Positions 45,312 through 57,791 of a stretch of DNA of 64,000 bases are shown piece by piece. The notes under the pieces were generated by a model that saw only the letters and a list, made by a program, of their open reading frames with translations, was not told where the DNA came from and ran no database searches. Numbering within the stretch: position 1 is the first letter of the stretch; each line of letters opens with the position of its first letter. Origin of the DNA: Abelmoschus esculentus. Lineage: Eukaryota > Streptophyta > Magnoliopsida > Malvales > Malvaceae. The translations under genes were made by a program, and so were the position numbers. Location: positions 24,970,001 through 25,034,000 of the forward strand of contig JAUCBN010000003.1 in assembly GCA_035048815.1 (NCBI GenBank), given 5' to 3'.

Positions 45312-46375
45312 TTAGGAGAAAATTTTATAACCTATCAAACATTTTATCCAAAGTTTAATCAAAGATTACTTTTTACAAAAAGAGAAATGATAAACTTAAG
45401 ATAATCTTATAAAGATTGAATTTGTTTATCCCAATATAAAATAACACTCCCCAAACTTAAAATTAAAGATTACAAAGAAGTATAACGAGTTGGGTACAGT
45501 AGAATTTTTCAATAAAATATAAAAGAATAAATTTTTACTCGAGATTACTTGTAATGTTGATTCTTGTTTATTACTATTTTGGAGACTTGTATTTATACCT
45601 CATTAATTTTTAACTGTTTGGGAGGTTGGCTGCATTAATCTAATTGTTGAGTTGTAAGTATATTCCACTAAATACTCACTTGTAATCTACCGTATTGATA
45701 CGTAAGAAGATGTATCGAAACAAACTTAAAAAAGAGTCTTATACATATAAAAACAGGAGTATATCCAAACGGACCAAGTCGTATCGGAATAGGTTAGTTC
45801 ACAAACGTTACCGTTGAAAACCGTTTCGACACGCCTCAAGGGCGTATCAATACAAGTTGATTGATTTTTTAAAGATTTTTGTTTTCAACAAGCGACAAGG
45901 TTAACGTTTGAATAATCAATATAAAAATTTTAGAAAAAAACACACGTATCAAAATAGTTGATTACCGTATCAAAATAGTATGAAGAACAATTTTCGAAAC
46001 CTGAAAAATACGTATCGAAACAATTGAGCATCCTATCAAAATGGATTCTTTCAGTAACATTTTTAGTTAAGGTCGTATCAAAACACTATTCGTGTATTGA
46101 AATGCTTGTATAAAAATCTAAGATTAACTTGAAAACACTTAAAAAGATTTGTGGAGTTTAAGTTTTGATTTATAATTATAAACCTTATCATTTTGTGATA
46201 CTATAAAATGCTTAAAAATTTATTATGATTTTTAATTTGGTGCATAAATTCTTTGTTATATTATATCAAAATGAATCTTTAATTTTTATAATCTCTTTTT
46301 TTATATATAATAAAATTAAAATTAAACTACCTCAAGTTCTAATCAATTAAAGAGCAACTGAGGCCGTTATAACAG
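45312..46375. other. AT-rich region with CGTATCAAAA-type repeats
   Basis: No gene. Between 45690 and 46110 about ten words of the type CGTATC[AG]AAA occur, including CGTATCAAAATAG twice at 45946-45980 and TGTATCGAAAC or CGTATCGAAAC. They recall GTATCGATAC/GTTTCGAAAC in the solo LTR at 1979-5427, so this may be a degraded LTR. Confidence 0.5.
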
Positions 46376-46634
46376 GTGGTTTTCTCTGGGTGCATGTTAG
46401 CAGGTCTCATGGCCTTTAGGAAATTTTTGGATCGGTCTTTGGCTTTCTTGGTTTTCAGCTTGGTTCTTGCTCGATCTTTTGCTTGGTTCTTTGGATCTTT
46501 AGCTCGTTGCATGTGTGATGATGGATTGAAGGAAGTTGTTTGGGGTGGATCGAAACAATCTTTGGAGTTCTTTCCTTCCGAAGGTTCTGGTATTGTCCGA
46601 CCGGCGCCCGAAGTTTTTGATGAGGGAGTTTTTG
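46376..46634 (+). pseudogene. DUF4283 LINE ORF1, 5' part (interrupted)
   Basis: The frame is open from about 46376; the first ATG is at 46394. It ends FFPSEGSGIVRPAPEVFDEGVF before the 17 kb insertion at 46635. This matches the lead-in to DUF4283, a domain found in plant L1-type LINE ORF1 proteins with a CCHC knuckle, presumed RNA-binding. The frame continues exactly at 63656 once the insertion and one target copy are removed. Upstream of 46376 the start is unclear, so the N-terminus may be degenerate. Confidence 0.75.
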
Positions 46635-46978
46635 TATAACCCCCTCAACTCGGTCTAAACATCACCCGACTCGAACGAGCTACACGGGGAATACCGAGGT
46701 TAATCTAGAGACTCGCCCCGATAAATAACCCTAAAAATTAAAAATTTTCCTTTTACCTTTTCTAAATGCTTTAATTAGATCCTACATGTTCATGTAAGGA
46801 CCGAGTTCAATTGCACCAGAGACTAAAGAGAAAGGAGTCCTAATTTAATCGAACAAGTTTCAGGGACCTAATAATAATTTCCAGAATCTTATACCCTAAA
46901 ATAAAATTCCAAAATTTAATCGAACAAGTTTCAGGGACCTAATTATAATTTCCAGAATTATAATTCCAGAATTTAATG
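46635..46978 (-). repeat. Truncated outer LTR with local duplication
   Basis: This aligns to the first about 300 bp of 47772-54088. About 60 bp (AATTTAATCGAACAAGTTTC...) are present twice, ending near 46895 and 46965. The sequence then passes directly into internal sequence at CCTAATAGTAGTTAG. About 2.9 kb of LTR plus the purine-tract side of the internal region are missing. Confidence 0.8.
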
Positions 46979-47771
46979 GAACAATTTCCTAATAGTAGTT
47001 AGAGCAATGGTACCCCAAAATAAACCCAAACAATATATACTTAATCATCACATAGAATAATCATCAACTATGATTAGCCTCAAGAACATATAACCATACA
47101 ACAAGTGTATTTTCCACAACATGTATTAAGCATCATATAAAATCACCTCAAAGTCTCATGCATTAACCAATGCAAATTTAAACTAGTTTACTATACTACA
47201 TGGCATATCAAAAACCAAAAATTTCATGAGATGTTTAACTTACAAATCATTTTTAAGATCAACTGACAGCAATGTATGCAACATTTAAAATCTAAACACA
47301 TTTTACTTTTATAAATTTCACATACAAGATAACCTTAAAACATGGTTAAAACACTAGTTTATGTCACATAATATTCAATTGACTTAGTCAAACAACTCAC
47401 AGACATGTTCACATTTAAATATAAGTAAGTTCATAACAAAGCAACAAGATTCCATCATGCTTACAAACACCAATTCATATAGCAATATTTAAGCATATCA
47501 AAATTTAATCACGTTTTATCAACAATCATATATATAATAAACATCCGATCATATTAAAATTTTAATCCTGCTTGCAAACATCGTGCTTGACAAACAAAGC
47601 CCTAAGTTACTATGTTACAAAACAAATCAATCATATATAGCGAACACTGTGCATCTCATACAAATAACATAGAATTTTCAAACAATCATCGTGCATAAGC
47701 AACATTTAAAATAAATTTAACACTATAACATCCCAAAAGATTTCGTAAACCTAGTCTCTGATACCATCAAA
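46979..47771 (-). repeat. Internal region copy, primer-site-proximal part
   Basis: 793 bp nearly identical to 57000-57791. It ends at the primer site: the complement of GTCTCTGATACCA (47754-47766) is TGGTATCAGAGAC, close to the initiator-Met tRNA site TGGTATCAGAGC. No ORF of note. Confidence 0.85.
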
Positions 47772-49086
47772 TATAACTCCCTTAATCCGGTCTAAACGTC
47801 ATCCGACTCAAACGAGCTACACGAGGAATACTGAGGCTAATCTAGAGACTCGCCCCGATAAACAACCCTAAAAATTAAAAATTTTCCTTTTACCTTTTCT
47901 AAATGCTTTAAATAGATCCTACATGTTCATGTAAGGACCGAGTTCAATTGCAGCGGAGACTAAAGAAAAATAAATCTTAATTTAATCGAACAAGTTTCAG
48001 GGATCTAATTATAATTTCTAGAATTTTATATCGTGATTGTGAAATTAAGGTTATCAATATTTAACTAACTATATTTCATGCTTGTACGAAAATTTTTAGC
48101 TTAAAAATAATATCTACTAGTTATTTAACTGCATGCTCAAAGTTTAGGGATTATTACCAGCCTCCAAAGGTTTCATGACATTCTCTATATGCAAATTCAC
48201 CTAAAAACACTTTAAGCACGTATCACGGCATAATATCTAGATGCAATTCAACCTAGTTAGCAACAATATATTCAACTCCTAAGAGTATGCTTCAACATAA
48301 CCAATCTTATAAACACACGGAAGAACCACCTCAATATACTCAACATGATTTCTAAATACATTCCAACCTAAATAACATCATAGATTCAACTCATAAGTAG
48401 TCATGCTTCATTATCAATAATACTCAAATTCACACATAGGGATATCAAGAACCAAACTTCAAAAAAACTATATTATAACTAAAGGAATATCAATGGGCAA
48501 TTTAATTTAATGTCACAAGCTAACATCAACTTTGATATTCATCAAATATGTATAAGCATATAACCATTTCAAGTCTCAAAATCATAGAAATTATTCACAA
48601 TATGATAACCTATCCCCATTGCTCTCTCACTACTACTAATGTTATAAAGACACACTTGAGCTTTCACTTGACGGTTACTTGGATCCTTGCTTCTCTTTGC
48701 TGCCTCCACATCAAATACTCTACATTGCAATGTAAATGAGAGGGTAAGCATAAGCTTAGTAAGTGAATAAAACAAGTATAAAAACAACTTGCAATGCAGA
48801 CCATATTATACCAATTTCATCAATTTAAAAATATGTCAGGCTCTTTATAAAATAAAACACACATGGCTAACAATGCCACCTTTAAAACTCAGTAAGTGTC
48901 ATCAAACCAAGGCTAACAACGCCATCATTAGATTTTAGTAAAAATCATTTTATAATCACATGCTTTAAAAGCTAGAACACAAGTCTTACATGTTACTCAC
49001 ATAACAATGCTTACATGTGTACCTCAATGCACAAAGCTCAAGTCTTGCATGCTAACAATATAGCAATACTCAAATCACATGCATAT

Positions 49087-52000
49087 TGTCAACACGAAAA
49101 TAATTATACATAATAATAATAATAAATAATAAATAAATAATAACTAATAATATAATAATATAATACATAAAAAAATAGAAAAATCAAAAACTGAAAAACA
49201 CGATTTTGAACCGAGAAATCTGGAAATGAAGGGGAGAGGCCGGATTCTTGGGGTTTTGAGATTGAGGCTGAGTGTTTTAGGGGTTTAGGAATTTGATTTT
49301 GCTTGGGTAGATAGAATCCTACTAGGATTAGGACTGGGTTTTTCGAATCCTATTTAAGGATTGAGTCGGCCGGAGCAAAAGGGGGGGAAACGGACTGAAA
49401 TTCCTGGAGTTGGATCGAGTGGAGTGATTTCTCAGATTGAAGAAGATTCCAGAGGCTTGATTTGGATTGGAGAGTGCAATCGGAAAGGAGTCTGGGTTTG
49501 AAGGAAAGCTTGAATCGAATTTGAGGTAGGTTTTTCCTTTTTCCTTCATTGGTTTCTTTAGTGGATATTAGATTTGTTTTCCAGATTTGTTTAGGTTGAT
49601 TTGGGGTGTTAAACTGGTGCCTATAGTGTTAGGAGGTAGTTCCGATCGTTTTTAGGATGTTAGGACTGAGATTTTGGGTTGTTTCGGTGTTTTCCGGCGT
49701 GTTTTCGAGCTTCTGGTGACCTCACCGGTGCCGAAAACGGTGGCCGGAGTTTTCGCAGCGACGGCCGGCGAACTCGCTGGAGCAGCGCTGCACGGTGGTG
49801 GAACAGATCTGGCGGCGGAGCGAGTGGCGGCCTGAGGCTGTGTTCATCGTGTTTTTCATTCCCATGAAGAACACGGATGAACATGGGATGAACTCCTGTG
49901 TTTTGATCCGCTCTGTGCCTTGGTTCTAGGGATTTTGGTGTTAATCCCAGAGGATTCTAGGCTCGTTGATGGTCTCGGTCCAAATGGCCGAGCCAACTCG
50001 GTCAAGGGGTTTTTTGTCTCAGATCAATGCGGCGCCGTTTTGGGGCAGTCGGGCATGCGGGTCGGATCCGAGTTTAACCCGGATCCGCGCGTTTTAAGTG
50101 GATAGGGGATAATTACTCTCTAGGTCCCCCAAGTGTAAGCCGTAACCTCTTTTAGCCCTAAAACCTTAGGATCGATTCAATTAAGTCCCCTAAACCCAAT
50201 TTTAGCCCCTAGAACTTTAGGATTTATACAATTAGGCCCCCAGAACATCAATTAGGACCCTAGAACTATAGAATTCATACAATTAGGTCCTTTAGACCCT
50301 AGATTAAACCCTTAGGATTTAATTTAATTTACTTTAGACTTAATTAGAGTAAAAAAAATTATTTTTAAGACTTTAAGAATTAATTAGGTCCTAAATTAGA
50401 ACTTAGTTAAATTTTATGAAGACTTAAAAATTAATTTAACCTACTTAAGATCTAATACAAATTAATTTGATTCCCTAAAACTTAAAATTAGACTTAGAAT
50501 TGGTTTAATTTAATTCTTTAACTTAGGAAATAATTTTAATTAATTATCTTAATTAATTTTAATTAATTTCTAAAATTAAGTTTTAAAATTAATCCAAATT
50601 AGGCCTAGTTTTGCCCTAAACTTTAAAACACTCCCCAAATTAGACTTCAATTAGGTTTTTAAAATTCTTAAAATTTAGAAAATAATTTTAATTAATTATT
50701 TTAATTAATTTCTAAAGTTTAAAAATTAAACCCTTTAATTAGGTCTAGTTAGCCTTAAGCCTTAAAACATTCACCCAACTTAGACCTTAATTAGGCCTTT
50801 AATTCTTAAAAATTGGAAAGATAATTTTAATTAATTAATTTAATTAATTTTAATTAATTTCTAAAATGTTAAGATTTAAAATTGATTAAGTCTAATAAAC
50901 CTTAACTTCACCAAAACTTTAATTAAGTTAAAATTAAATTCTTAAAAAATTTAGAAGTTATTTTAATTAAAGACTTTTAATTAATTTAAATTCTAAGAAT
51001 AAGATTTAAGAATTAACTTAATTAAGTTTAACCCATCCCCAATTAAACCTTTGAACCTAAAATTCACTAAGTTAGACTTTAATTAAGATTTAATTAAAAT
51101 TTGAAGTTAAGAAAAGTTTAATTAATTAATTTAATTAAAATTTCTAAAACTTTAAGGATTAATTTCACTTAATTTAAGTCTTACCTTTTTGTTCAAGGTT
51201 TGTTCTCGAAGTCCCTTTTGATCTCCTTTTTTTCGTACAAGTCCCTTTTGTACTCATGTGAAGAGAAATTTTTGATGTAATATGATGTACCCATGATTAT
51301 AATAAAAGTGATGAAGTTCCTTTATCTTGTGTATACTTTATTTTATGTTTTGCATGGCATATTTTAGGAAGGTCACCTAATAAACTTAGGTTAATTAATT
51401 TAGTGCCTTTTTTAGGATTAGTCACTTAAATTGATTAATTTAATTTAATTAGGGAGAAAATTTAGTAACATAGCATGTGAATCTTATGTCTCGGATACAC
51501 TAAAGAGGTTGGTGTTGTGACGCACTATGATGCTGACCTAGAGAGTGTACCTTGGCATCGAATTCACGTGTTATTAAAAACCTAGAATTTTGATAAAAGC
51601 TTAGGTTTATAATTAAAATGGATAGGTAAATAACTAGTAAACGCTAGTAACTTAGGTTTTAAAACTTAAGCAATGGAGCCTTTTCTAGGGTTAGGACTTA
51701 AAATGAACAAGATAAAAAATAATCATGCATTTTACTTTAGCCTTTTGAGGCGGAAGTTACATTCTTTTAAATTTAGGTGAGGTTTCCTATCTAGAGGACG
51801 TCTCGATCAACTCAAGTTTAAAAGTGGTGTAACTTCTAAATCAAAAGGATATCCAAAATTCAAATAATGTTCGTTTAACAATGGAAAATTAAATTAATAT
51901 CTTTCTTCAAAATGTCAATGCCACGTAATGTTTTTCAAGGTACCAATTTTTGGGCGTTTGAAAGGGTCGTCCTTACACGTAACCGACTCCCGAACCGAAT

Positions 52001-52213
52001 GTTTTTTAAACGAATCTCTGATTTATTTTTTATGGTGTCTGGCCTACCTAAGTGGCCGGTGGCGACTCCAAGTCAATATTTTTTCAAAATTTAATAAATT
52101 ATGTTTTCCTAAAATTTGGATTTTTTGAGATTAATAAAATTCATATTTTTGAAAATCAATCGTCGAACACTTTTTCACCTACAAACCGCGTTTTTTCAAA
52201 TGAGGTCGCGACA
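49087..52213 (+). mobile_element. Solo LTR (3127 bp), Ogre/Tat-related
   Basis: The unit starts TGTCAACACG and ends GTCGCGACA, flanked by CATAT (49082-49086) and CATAC (52214-52218), a 5-bp duplication with one change. Near the right end it has TAACCGACTCCCGAACCGAA (about 51978) and GGCCGGTGGCGACTCCAAG (about 52054), the inverted form of the LTR words at 14148-15209. Sense is therefore probably +. A GC-rich stretch (49690-50100) and long TTAATTAATTTTAATTAATT stretches (50300-51180) fill the middle. An AT-rich microsatellite-like run is at 49111-49170. The small ORFs here are not convincing. Confidence 0.82.
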
Positions 52214-52309
52214 CATACCAATGCATAAAACCTCGCATGCATAATACCATATGCAATCAAGTAAAAATCATGACACTTACCTTAGAAAAGTAAAAACATA
52301 TATTGATGC

Positions 52310-52490
52310 TAGTGATCCGATTCGTACCACTCCAAATCGTTAGGATAAACAGGCAACTGCGTGTTAGTACCACTCCCAGAGCATGCACATGTTGATACCA
52401 CTCTCAACATGAATTATCTCACCTTGGTGTCCGGTGATAGTACCACTCCGATCAACCCGTATGTGACAGTATCACTCCCATCATATAGCA
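52310..52490. repeat. GTACCACTCC short-repeat cluster in the middle LTR
   Basis: Five words of GTACCACTC or close variants lie at about 52325, 52369, 52396, 52439 and 52470. On the sense strand they read GGAGTGGTAC. The same cluster is at 61880-62050 and, inverted, at 60280-60440. Confidence 0.85.
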
Positions 52491-54088
52491 TTAGAATATA
52501 AGCCAAAATGCAACACACAAGGAATTTATACACGTACGACTTTTGAATGTTTATAGTGCACTCTAGACCCTATTGATCGATCAACTTATCTCATAAGGTT
52601 CATCACTTAACTAGCCAATATATTATCAAAAATCAATGCTCAAAACTTAATTCAAAATAGAATTCAAATTATATGTATCGCACTTTTCTCGCATCACTTG
52701 AAAAAACCGATAAAGCCACTTTTATCTTATTTTTTAAAATAAAAATCGTGGGAACATTAAAGGCATATAAAATATCTTTAAAAACAGTCTCATGAGCATT
52801 TATATATATGCATATTAACATATGCACAACGCATAACAGCATGACAAATAATATAATAAAAACACGGCGTAATATGAGAACCTTTAAGAAAGCGATTCAT
52901 AAAACTTACTTCGGAGTGTAGGGAAGTTTCTCTCACCTTCTCCACACCCCTAAACCTTTTAAAACTCAAGTAAAACCATGCCAAATTGGTAGCCCTCATA
53001 ATCCACTCACCGATAATCGATACTTGCTCGTCAAACCACCGAAACGAACTAGAACACCTTCAAACGCGATTGCCTAACTCTTGTCCTGTTTTAAGCATCA
53101 AAACCAAGGGTTTTAATGCTTCTAAGATCACAAAAGAAACCAACAATTCGGATCCCTTCACAATAGCCCTTAAAACCTATCAAAACATAAACCGAAAACT
53201 TGTCAGAATACACCAAACTTCACTTAAGCCTATAGTCCGGGATTAGGGATATTAAAAACACTTTATAAACATCGTAACACATTAAAAACAATCCATTTAA
53301 GACCCAAAAAATTGGGTAAAAACCCTTGAACGAAAATTAAGATTTTTAGCCAAAAAACCGTTTTTTATGAAATTAAAGGATTAAAACAATTTCTCCAAGC
53401 CAAGAACTTAGAAATTTCAGTAAAGAACTTTATTTTTCTAGAGGATTGACAAAATCTCACCTCCAAAACTGATCCAATTGCTTTTCGGGTTTTAAAACGA
53501 GAAAATGATGAGAAAACAAGAAAATTTGAAGGAAAAAAATTAAGATAATTATTGTAAACGATTTTTAGTGGAAAAGAATGAGTTTTTACCTTGAAAACTT
53601 GATGAACGGCTGCCTCCAAAGAGGGAAAACTAAAATTAGAAAAATATATGATGTTTAGGTTAATTAAAAAGGGTTTTAAGAGTTTCAAAATTAAGTTTAA
53701 TTAAGTTATTTAATTTAAAATAGATTTTGGGATTAATTAATTAATTAATATTTGGAAAGCCTAGACCAGCTAGGATTATAATTGGATCAAATACCCTTAA
53801 AGATTCAAAGTTTTGGCTTATTTCATAAAATTGTTCCTAAATTTTCAATTTTTACAAAACGGACACTAATTTCAAAATCTTAGAGTTTCAAGGATCAATT
53901 TTCAAAATTTATTTGACCAAAGTCTAATATATATCAATTAAGGATTTTATAATATTTTTCTATAATTTATTTTAATTAAAAATCAATTTTTAAGTTTTTA
54001 ATTCCGAACTAGGCTAAACCGACAAAACTGGTCCACTAGAACTCTAAACCGGCCTCTAAACTTCTAGGCCCAAACTTAAGGTGTTACA

Positions 54089-57000
54089 ACTCTCCCCCAC
54101 TTAAGAAATTTCGTCCTTGAAATTTTCACCATAGAAAGAGGTAAGGAAACTGGTCTTCACAATTTCCTTTCACTCCTACGTAACTTTCCAAACACCAAAA
54201 TATCACTTAAAACACTCCGACCCACATGAGGATCTTAACAAAAGGGACCTCTGCTACCCAAAACCAAAATCTCAACATACATCTCATAAATAAAAGATTC
54301 AGTCTCATCTTTACACCGCCCATCATTACAACTTGCAACGATTCAAAGAACGACACTCCTTGTATCCTCAAGCCAAAAGAAAAACCATTTTTCTTTTCCT
54401 AACGACCTAACTCTCCTTACTCAAGATTGTCAACCAACTCTCGACAAACTACAACAACTTTCCACTTCCACTAATAAGTTTAACTTTCTCAAACATATTC
54501 AAAAATACAAGGCAACAATCAAAATTTTTCACCGAGTCTCGCTTACCACAACAACACATAACAACTTCCACCAATATGAAACATAAACAGTATCACTCAA
54601 TCACAAAAATTCTAAACACGGTTATAAGCAACTCTACCAATGACAACATCCTTACCAAGAACCCAAAAGATTTATGTCGAAACACCTTAACATACCTTTC
54701 CAGACCTGGATAACTCACTTATATAGGTTATATGTCTATTAACGAGAGAGAACACCCATAAAATCAATTGAAAACCCATCATCTGTTTCAAAACCTTACC
54801 ACATTAAAGCATACTGCTCAACAGCTCCAACCGTTATCAAAGAAAACACTTTCTTTTAACTGCCAAGAAACAACGCCACAGAATTTACAGAAATTTAGTC
54901 ACACACCTCTACTCTAATACTTATGACGACAATAACATTCTCAAATAATACTGGCCCTCAAGCTCAATTTACCAACAAAAAAAACATTCACTTTTAACTC
55001 ATCCTTATCCAAAATAAGTTCATCAAACAACAACCGCTTTCAAACTCCTTTCACAGCTCCTTACTTCCAGATACAAAGAAAAAGACTATCACAACTTTGA
55101 TTACAATATCATTTTAACTTATAGCATCATACAACACAACCACGTGCCACGTAGACATAAAAGACAAGCAACACCATAGCTAAAACCCATCAACACAATC
55201 TCAAATGTTCCCTGCACACGCGACTCCACCAAACATCCAATAGAAACTTACCTCGAAACATCTCAACCATGAAAAGTCTCACCCACAACTTTTTTACTAG
55301 ACCAACATCTTTCGATAAACTTAACCAGGCCAACATTGCTCTTGATTTCATAACACTCTTAAACTAATCCACTAAAACCCATAATTATAATCCGCACAAC
55401 TTTTCCCAGATAACAACTCACTGACGAAACAATCATACAACCTCATACTGTGATCAACCAACTTTTATCTCACTTGGTTTTTTTTTTCTAAGCCCAAACT
55501 TCTGCCTCTTTAACCTTTCCAAACTTAATGCTACTCCTCCATCCACTTAATCTTAACATCCTTCTTAATGTTAAGCAACAACCACACAGAAGAAAACTAA
55601 TTGTAAATAGATAACTCAACAACACAAACTCTCGTAACACTTCTTGACGATAAAACAAGCTCAAAAGATTGTCTAACAAATAAAGGTTATAAACTACCCA
55701 ATTTTCCTTATCACACAACTTCTCCATACAGAGATATCCAAGGATTACATCCAAAACCTCCACAACAACCTGATCATACCCAAGCAAAACCTGACACAAC
55801 TCTTTATGAACACAGCATGCAAAAGCTAAGCCAAATGACACAACCACCACCTCTTAAGGTTCACACAAGTTTGTTATGCATCCTTCATCACCTCAACTCT
55901 TTTTCTAAAATATTTATTTCTTTTCCAAAAACCCAACTAGCGTTTTCCAAAACAAAACACAAGATCAACTTCACCCTTGACCTAACCACTTTTTGAACCA
56001 TACCAAACAAAAGATACCTAGTAGTACTCCCATCAAACAGAAAGATAATACGAAAACTCTTACACAACCTAACTTTCACCGAAGAAATCTCGCAAAAGTC
56101 AGTCTTCCTATTTACTAACAACCACCTTCAACCAAAATTACTCTCAAGGCACTCAACCTAAGTTCAACCATCCACAACTCCAACACCAACTAACTAATCC
56201 TTATCTAAAATTACTTTCCAACCAGAACAGTAACTCAACCCACTAGACAATAGGCTCAAAACCAACAAGAGTATCTTCCAAGTACCTTTATAAACCTATA
56301 ATTTTTCCCTAAAGAACCAACCTCAACACAACTTCCTTTTTTTTAAGAGGGAAACATTTGCAAATATGGACAATGTATGTATGAGTCCTGTATGTCACCC
56401 TAGATGCCTATACAAGTGCATGCAAATGCAATCTAATGTTATGCTCAAGAATACATGCATGTCCTAAGATATCTAATGTATATGCATATAAGTGATCTTA
56501 TACTATGAATGATTGTTGTTCATACTCACAAACAACATCCTGAACTCCGGAACTTCAACTTTCTATCTCTTCAACATTCTAAACCATAGAAACTTAGCAC
56601 TCAAGAGTATACAACCACACCATAACCCGAACGCTTCCAACACTTTCGATTCATCTTTCACAGAAAACACTTAGAAACTCCCAAAGGCGACATCGGTGAT
56701 GTAGTCACCTACTACTCATCGGTATAATAAATTCTCAGATTAAACTGATTCAAAACCACTTTACTCTCAAACACGATCGAAGACCCAGTCAACTCAAGAT
56801 CGGATATCACAACACACCACAATACAAATCTACTTATTCTTTCTGATCTCCGCAACTCTTATATTACCAAGTTTTAGCTTTCTTTTTGGTCCCATATCAA
56901 GCACAATAAAATACAAAAATAATTTTAACATGCAAAATATTTTGCAAAACTTATGAGGTCAGCGTGAAGCAAGTTCCAAGTAGCTCAAGTATAATATAAA

Positions 57001-57791
57001 ACAATTACCTAATAGTAGTTAGAGCAATGGTACCTCAAAATAAACCCAAACAATATATACTTAATCATCACATAAAATAATCATCAACTATGATTAGCAT
57101 CAAGAACATAAAACCATGCAACAAGTGTATTTTCCACAATATGTATTAAGCATCATATAAAATCACCTCAAAGTCTCATGCATTAACCAATGCAAATTTA
57201 AAGTACTTTACTATACTACATGGCATATCCAAAACCAAAAATTTCATGAGATGTTTAACTTATAAATCATTTTTAAGATCAACTGACAGCAATGTATGTA
57301 ACATTTAAAATCTAAACACATTTTACTTTTATAAATTTCACATACAAGATAACCTTAAAACATGGTTAAAACACTAGTTTATGTCACATAATATTCAATT
57401 GGCTTAGTCAAACAACTCACAGACATGTTCACATTTAAATATAATTAAGTTCATAACAAAGCAACAAGATTCTATCATGCTTATAAACACCAATTCATAT
57501 AGCAATGTTTAAGCATATCAAAATTTAATCACGCTTTATCAATAATCATATATATAATAAACATCCGATCATATTAAAATTTTAATCCTGCTTGCAAACA
57601 TCTTGCTTGACAAACAAAGCCCTAAGTTACTATGTTACAACACAAATCAATCATATATAGCGAATACCGTGCATCTCATACAAATAACATAGAATTTTCA
57701 AACAATCATCGTGCATAAGCAACATTTAAAATAAATTTAACACTGTAACATCCCAAAAGGTTTCGTAAACCTAGACTATGATACCACCAAA
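54089..57791 (-). other. Internal region of the Tekay-like element, non-coding
   Basis: 3.7 kb between the middle and right LTRs. From the purine tract it begins as a Tekay/Del 3' end (complement of TTAAGAAATTTCGTCCTTGAAATTTTC) but has no gag, RT or integrase motif in six frames. The ORFs at 55488-55850 and 55888-56121 (minus) have no family resemblance. A large-LTR, coding-empty layout is that of a non-autonomous derivative that would need proteins from another copy. Confidence 0.75.
57779..57786 (-). promoter_or_regulatory. Initiator-Met tRNA primer-binding site (partial)
   Basis: The complement is TGGTATCA, 5 bp from the LTR edge at 57792. The equivalent at 47754-47766 extends to TGGTATCAGAGAC. 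This sets the orientation of the Tekay-like unit as minus. Confidence 0.75.

Larger units (their letters stand above)
47772..54088 (-). repeat. Middle LTR, split by a solo LTR
   Basis: The LTR starts TATAACTCCC and ends GGTGTTACA. Removing 49087-52218 leaves 3185 bp, against 3181 bp for the right LTR. The predicted sense (minus) splice signals are donor after 53590, mini-exon 53085-53011 and acceptor before 48719. The cluster of GTACCACTCC repeats is at 52318-52480. Confidence 0.88.

Noticed and set aside
49328..50105. GC-rich open frames in the solo LTR at 49087-52213
   Set aside because: Same reason: overlapping frames on both strands within a bounded LTR.
52986..53246. Antisense open frame also seen at 62553-62813
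   Set aside because: It is antisense to the LTR and its presence twice reflects LTR duplication; no independent evidence for coding.
55488..56121. Minus-strand open frames of 120 and 77 residues in the Tekay-like interior
   Set aside because: Cys/Leu-rich without gag, protease, RT or integrase motifs; neighbouring sequence is full of stops.
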